Notes under the pieces: model-generated
The model's input: the letters and a program-made list of their open reading frames with translations, nothing else
Database searches by the model: none
Told to the model about the DNA's origin: nothing
Shown: positions 61,192 to 64,000 of the stretch, in pieces
How positions within the stretch are numbered: the first letter of the stretch is position 1
How the letters are laid out: the number at the start of each line of letters is the position of its first letter
Made by a program: the position numbers and the translations under genes
Assembly (NCBI RefSeq): GCF_012516375.2
Contig: NZ_CP051204.2
Coordinates: 1,798,001 to 1,862,000 of the forward strand
Source: Chitinophaga oryzae
Lineage (GTDB): Bacteria; Bacteroidota; Bacteroidia; Chitinophagales; Chitinophagaceae
Direction: 5' to 3'
Length of the DNA stretch: 64,000 nucleotides

Positions 61192-61352
61192 TCAAAATAA
61201 CATAATATATTGTTTGGAAATTTAATTTAAAACCGGGCAATTTATCCGTTTGTTATTCGTCTGCATAGCTGCCGGTTCTCCGTTTTAACTTTTTGGGACG
61301 GATAACTTGTGTTAATTTGCTTTTCTGTTAAGTTTTATATTAATTATTTATA

Positions 61353-62621
61353 ATGCGACCCGGACTGAATTCTATTATATTAGTTGTTTTTCTTTTGGTA
61401 TTGGACCTCTACGTGTTCCAGGCGGTACGCGCCATGGTATACATGTCGCTGCCCCGTGTGCGGGCCATCACCTATGCTGCCTACTGGTCGGTATCTGCCA
61501 TCTGCATCCTGATGGTCCTGCTGCTGCCCTATATCCACTGGCACGCCTGGCCCGCCCAGCTGAAGTCCTACCTGATGGCCATATTCCTCGGGCTGGTGGT
61601 GGCCAAACTGCTGGCGGTGGTATTCCTGCTGATAGATGATGTGCGCCGCGGCGTAGTATGGCTCATACAACGCTTTACACCGGAAAAAAACGCCGTTGCG
61701 GCCACCGGCGCCACCAATGGCATCAGCCGCTCCCAGTTTCTCAGCCGCCTCGGCCTCATCGCCGGCGGCAGCCTGTTCGGCACCCTGGTCTACGGCTTTT
61801 CCAATAAATACAACTATCGCGTCCATAAAATCAAACTGGCGTTTAAAAACCTGCCCGCTTCTTTCCGGGGAATGCGCATCGTGCAGATCTCGGACATCCA
61901 CTCCGGCAGTTTCGCCAACCGTGAGGCGGTGATCAAAGGGGTGAACATGATCAACGCCCAGAAACCGGACCTGGTGCTGTTTACCGGTGACCTGGTCAAC
62001 GACCGCGCTGATGAAATGACCCAGTGGATGGACGTGTTTAACCAGGTGAAAGCGCCCATGGGCGTCTATTCTACGCTGGGAAACCACGACTACGGCGATT
62101 ATTACCCCTGGCCGGATAAAACACCTGCCGGTCACAGCGAATTGCAGATGAAAAACCTGGAGCGCCTGAAGGAAGTCCACGGTGAACTGGGATGGAAGCT
62201 CATGATGAATGAAAACGTAGTGCTGGAGAAAGATGGCGGCCAGATCGCCCTCCTTGGTGTGGAAAACTGGAGCGCCATCAAGCGTTTCCCCCGCCACGGC
62301 GACCTTCGCCGCGCCTATGACGGGATAGACCACATCCCCTTCAAAATCCTCATGTCGCACGACCCCACCCACTGGGACGCCCAGATCCGTCCTGAATTCC
62401 CGGATATTGACCTCACCCTCGCCGGCCATACCCACGGCATGCAGTTCGGCGTGGAAATACCCGGTCTCAAATGGAGCCCCGCCCAATACTTCTATAAAGA
62501 ATGGGCAGGCCTGTACAAAGCCGGAGAGCAACGCCTGTATGTGAACAGGGGCTTTGGTTTCCTCGGTTACCCGGGCAGGGTAGGCGTATTGCCGGAAATT
62601 ACGGTAATAGAACTTGTTTGA
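61353..62621 (+). CDS. membrane metallophosphoesterase (YkuE/YaeI-like)
   Basis: 422 residues. Three membrane helices at the N-terminus (about 8-28, 42-62, 75-95), a twin-arginine-lacking linker, a further hydrophobic stretch (about 130-150), then a calcineurin-like phosphoesterase domain: QISDIHSGSF, FTGDLVNDR, LGNHDYGDY, LMSHDPTHW and LAGHTHGMQFG, giving the full set of metal ligands. Related enzymes hydrolyse UDP-diacylglucosamine or act on lipids at the inner membrane; which applies here is unknown. Confidence 0.9.
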   Translation: MRPGLNSIILVVFLLVLDLYVFQAVRAMVYMSLPRVRAITYAAYWSVSAICILMVLLLPYIHWHAWPAQLKSYLMAIFLGLVVAKLLAVVFLLIDDVRRGVVWLIQRFTPEKNAVAATGATNGISRSQFLSRLGLIAGGSLFGTLVYGFSNKYNYRVHKIKLAFKNLPASFRGMRIVQISDIHSGSFANREAVIKGVNMINAQKPDLVLFTGDLVNDRADEMTQWMDVFNQVKAPMGVYSTLGNHDYGDYYPWPDKTPAGHSELQMKNLERLKEVHGELGWKLMMNENVVLEKDGGQIALLGVENWSAIKRFPRHGDLRRAYDGIDHIPFKILMSHDPTHWDAQIRPEFPDIDLTLAGHTHGMQFGVEIPGLKWSPAQYFYKEWAGLYKAGEQRLYVNRGFGFLGYPGRVGVLPEITVIELV

Positions 62622-62776
62622 TATTTTGATATTTTGGGATTTGGAAATTTAGGGATTTAGGGATTGGGTTAATGATGAAGGGCTTCCTTTGAAATCTCCA
62701 AATCTCCAAATCTCCAAATCCCAAAATCCCAAAATCCGTAAATCCCAAAATCCGTAAATCCGTAAATCCCAAAATA
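62622..62776. repeat. AT-rich word-repeat array with two opposed halves
   Basis: Left half 62622-62667 (GATATTTTGATATTTTGGGA, then TTTAGGGATTTAGGGATT) and right half 62694-62776, made of CCAAATCT and AAATCCCAAAATCCGTAAAT words in the opposite sense. The left half starts directly after the stop codon (62619-62621); the right half ends about 30 bases before the next ATG. At least nine word copies, the longest array of this family in the window. Confidence 0.85.
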
Positions 62777-62806
62777 TGCTATATTGTGGCCTGTATCTCT
62801 TGTTCA

Positions 62807-63715
62807 ATGCGCGTATTCCTGACATGTCTGCTACTGTTTTGCAGTGTTTTCGCTGAGGGTCAGTCCCTGGCGGACCTGGAAAGACAATTGGATTCACTGC
62901 TGAATAAACAACAGAAAAGTGAAGTGGTGGCATCCCTGAGTTATGGCAATAATCCTGCTTACGGCGCCAAGACCGTTAACCTCGAACAGCCTATCGTTAT
63001 GAAGGCTTACCTTTCCCCCTCACTGACCTGGTATCATAAAAGCGGCTTGACCGCCGGAGCGAGCGGCTATTACCTCTTCGATACCGACAAAAATCACTGG
63101 TTTGAATGGGACTTTACTGCCGGTTACGACTATACGAAAAAAAGAAACTTCCTCACCGGCATTTCGTATACCCGTTATCTTTTTGCCGATTCCACCGATG
63201 TTCCGGCCACGCCGATCAACAATGAAATATTTTCCTATTTCTATTACCGTAAATGGTGGCTGCACATGGGCATTAGCCTGGATTTCGGCTGGGGATCCTA
63301 TACCAGCGGCACCCGGCGTTTGAAGGAACATGTGACGGGCAGCGACTTTAACGTGATCGCCACGGTACGGCACCCGTTTATTTTTGATGGCCTCTTGTTC
63401 TCCGACGACGCGTTGTTGCTGCAGCCCTCCCTGTCGCTCACCACAGGCACCGCCAATTATTACAGCCAGCTGTCGGCTTTCCGCTATATGGGCCGCTCTC
63501 CCAAATTGAAACCGAATAAAGGGCGTCCCGGGAAAGTGCTGAGTTATGAAGACCATACCGGTTTTGAGCCCCGCGCCATTGATTGTACGATCAATGCTTC
63601 CTATCTGTTCCATCAGTTTACTTTTTCTCCCTCTTTCACTGTTTTTAAGCCGCTGACAGGCCCGGAACTGCAATTGATGGGCTATTTCACCGCCCGTCTG
63701 TCCTACAGTTTCTGA
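62807..63715 (+). CDS. secreted beta-barrel-like protein of unknown function
   Basis: 302 residues from the ATG at 62807, which begins a signal peptide (MRVFLTCLLLFCSVFAEGQS). A short helical segment (LADLERQLDSLLNKQQKSE) precedes alternating strands rich in Tyr, Trp and Phe (SLTWYHKSGLTAGASGYYLF, WFEWDFTAGYDYTKK), and the protein ends in Phe (FTARLSYSF), the usual outer-membrane barrel signature. No family name can be given with certainty. It follows the word-repeat array and may share transcription with the phosphoesterase. Confidence 0.8.
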   Translation: MRVFLTCLLLFCSVFAEGQSLADLERQLDSLLNKQQKSEVVASLSYGNNPAYGAKTVNLEQPIVMKAYLSPSLTWYHKSGLTAGASGYYLFDTDKNHWFEWDFTAGYDYTKKRNFLTGISYTRYLFADSTDVPATPINNEIFSYFYYRKWWLHMGISLDFGWGSYTSGTRRLKEHVTGSDFNVIATVRHPFIFDGLLFSDDALLLQPSLSLTTGTANYYSQLSAFRYMGRSPKLKPNKGRPGKVLSYEDHTGFEPRAIDCTINASYLFHQFTFSPSFTVFKPLTGPELQLMGYFTARLSYSF

Positions 63716-63828
63716 TTTCTTTAACAAATAGCACGGAATTTGTATCTAGGGAATCTCCCTGAGATAAGTAGGGGTATTTTACTGTTCGGGCGTCTATAAT
63801 TTTAACCATTATTAACAACATAAGAATT

Positions 63829-64000
63829 ATGAAAAAACTGTTTCTCGCCGTTGCCATGCTCGCAATGACCGCTGTTACCACCACTGTCAGCGCACAGAAA
63901 TTACTGCGCTTTGGTATTAAAGGTGGCGCCAACCTTGGAAAACTGGATGGTTCCGGATTTCAGGACGGATTCAAATTAGGCTACCATCTTGGTGGTTTCG
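63829..64000 (+). CDS. outer membrane beta-barrel (porin-family) protein, partial (3' end beyond window)
   Basis: ATG at 63829; 57 codons are visible before the right edge, without a stop. Signal peptide MKKLFLAVAMLAMTAVTTTV ending SAQ, followed by LLRFGIKGGANLGKLDG and GFKLGYHLGGF, the typical first strands of Bacteroidota outer-membrane beta-barrel domains (GIKGGxN...). Function open. It is 113 bases behind the previous barrel-type gene. Confidence 0.8.
   Translation, partial: MKKLFLAVAMLAMTAVTTTVSAQKLLRFGIKGGANLGKLDGSGFQDGFKLGYHLGGF

Larger units (their letters stand above)
60975..61352. other. divergent intergenic region
   Basis: 378 bases between the UPF0173 gene (minus) and the metallophosphoesterase gene (plus). 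It contains a -7 element for the minus gene (61087-61094) and a 26-bp AT-only palindrome (61166-61191). No open frame of substance. Confidence 0.6.

Overview
The window looks like a chromosomal segment of a Bacteroidota member close to Chitinophaga (Chitinophagaceae). Evidence: families typical of that phylum (DUF4421, DUF5683, DUF4954, an MbnP/MbnH-like pair, small PspC proteins), start sites without strong Shine-Dalgarno sequences, many upstream sites matching the Bacteroidota -7 element TAnnTTTG, and GC-rich genes separated by AT-rich spacers. The genus is an inference from family content, not from a marker gene. I saw no rRNA, tRNA, CRISPR array, insertion sequence or prophage.

Layout. 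1-7 kb: a secreted coiled-coil protein cut by the left edge, ribonucleotide reductase nrdB-nrdA of the eukaryote-like class Ia type, and an ABC exporter pair. 6.7-7.2 kb: a gene-free stretch with a 47-bp palindrome and two inverted REP-like hairpins. 7.2-9.3 kb: a flavin reductase and an all-helical protein. 9.5-14.9 kb: the leucine operon leuC-(methyltransferase)-leuD-leuB-leuA. 15-16.2 kb: a lipoprotein and a VanX-like dipeptidase. 16.3-22.2 kb: an oxidative L-fucose operon ending in fucP but without the L-fuconate dehydratase. 22.2-24.1 kb: an MbnP/MbnH-like copper protein and di-haem enzyme. 24.1-31.5 kb, minus strand: an S9 peptidase, glmS, a DUF4954 beta-helix protein and tag. 31.5-34.8 kb: a histidine phosphatase, MgtE, a bestrophin and a SET-domain protein. 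35.2-41.8 kb: a MarR regulator and the histidine utilisation genes hutH-hutU-hutI-hutG, preceded by two related palindromes. 42-53 kb: CHAD protein, purU, YfcE-like phosphoesterase, DUF4421, a LOG-like protein, an HD protein with an apparent frameshift, aconitase, pspC, kdsA and an SDR-type threonine dehydrogenase. 53.3-56.9 kb: an Rrf2 regulator with cysH-cysD-cysN. 57-61 kb: parA-parB-DUF5683-dapB and a UPF0173 hydrolase. 61.3-64 kb: a membrane metallophosphoesterase and two outer-membrane-type proteins, the last cut by the right edge.

How the genes fit together. Most genes are housekeeping or catabolic modules. The more unusual content is in the spacers. Several gaps are filled by nested inverted repeats built from short repeated words. 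One class is built on ATTTTTTGAT/ATCAAAAAAT and lies between co-directional genes or at gene ends (nrd, fucose, hut, bestrophin, metallophosphoesterase). A second is built on CTTTGCG/CGCAAAG. In the clearest cases the arms start within a few bases after one gene's stop codon and end just before the next gene's start or stop. Other points worth checking are a Tam-like methyltransferase inside the leucine operon, the MarR/hut operator pair, the MbnP-like start codon buried in a long stem, DUF4954 coupled to glmS, and a one-base frameshift in the HD-domain gene.
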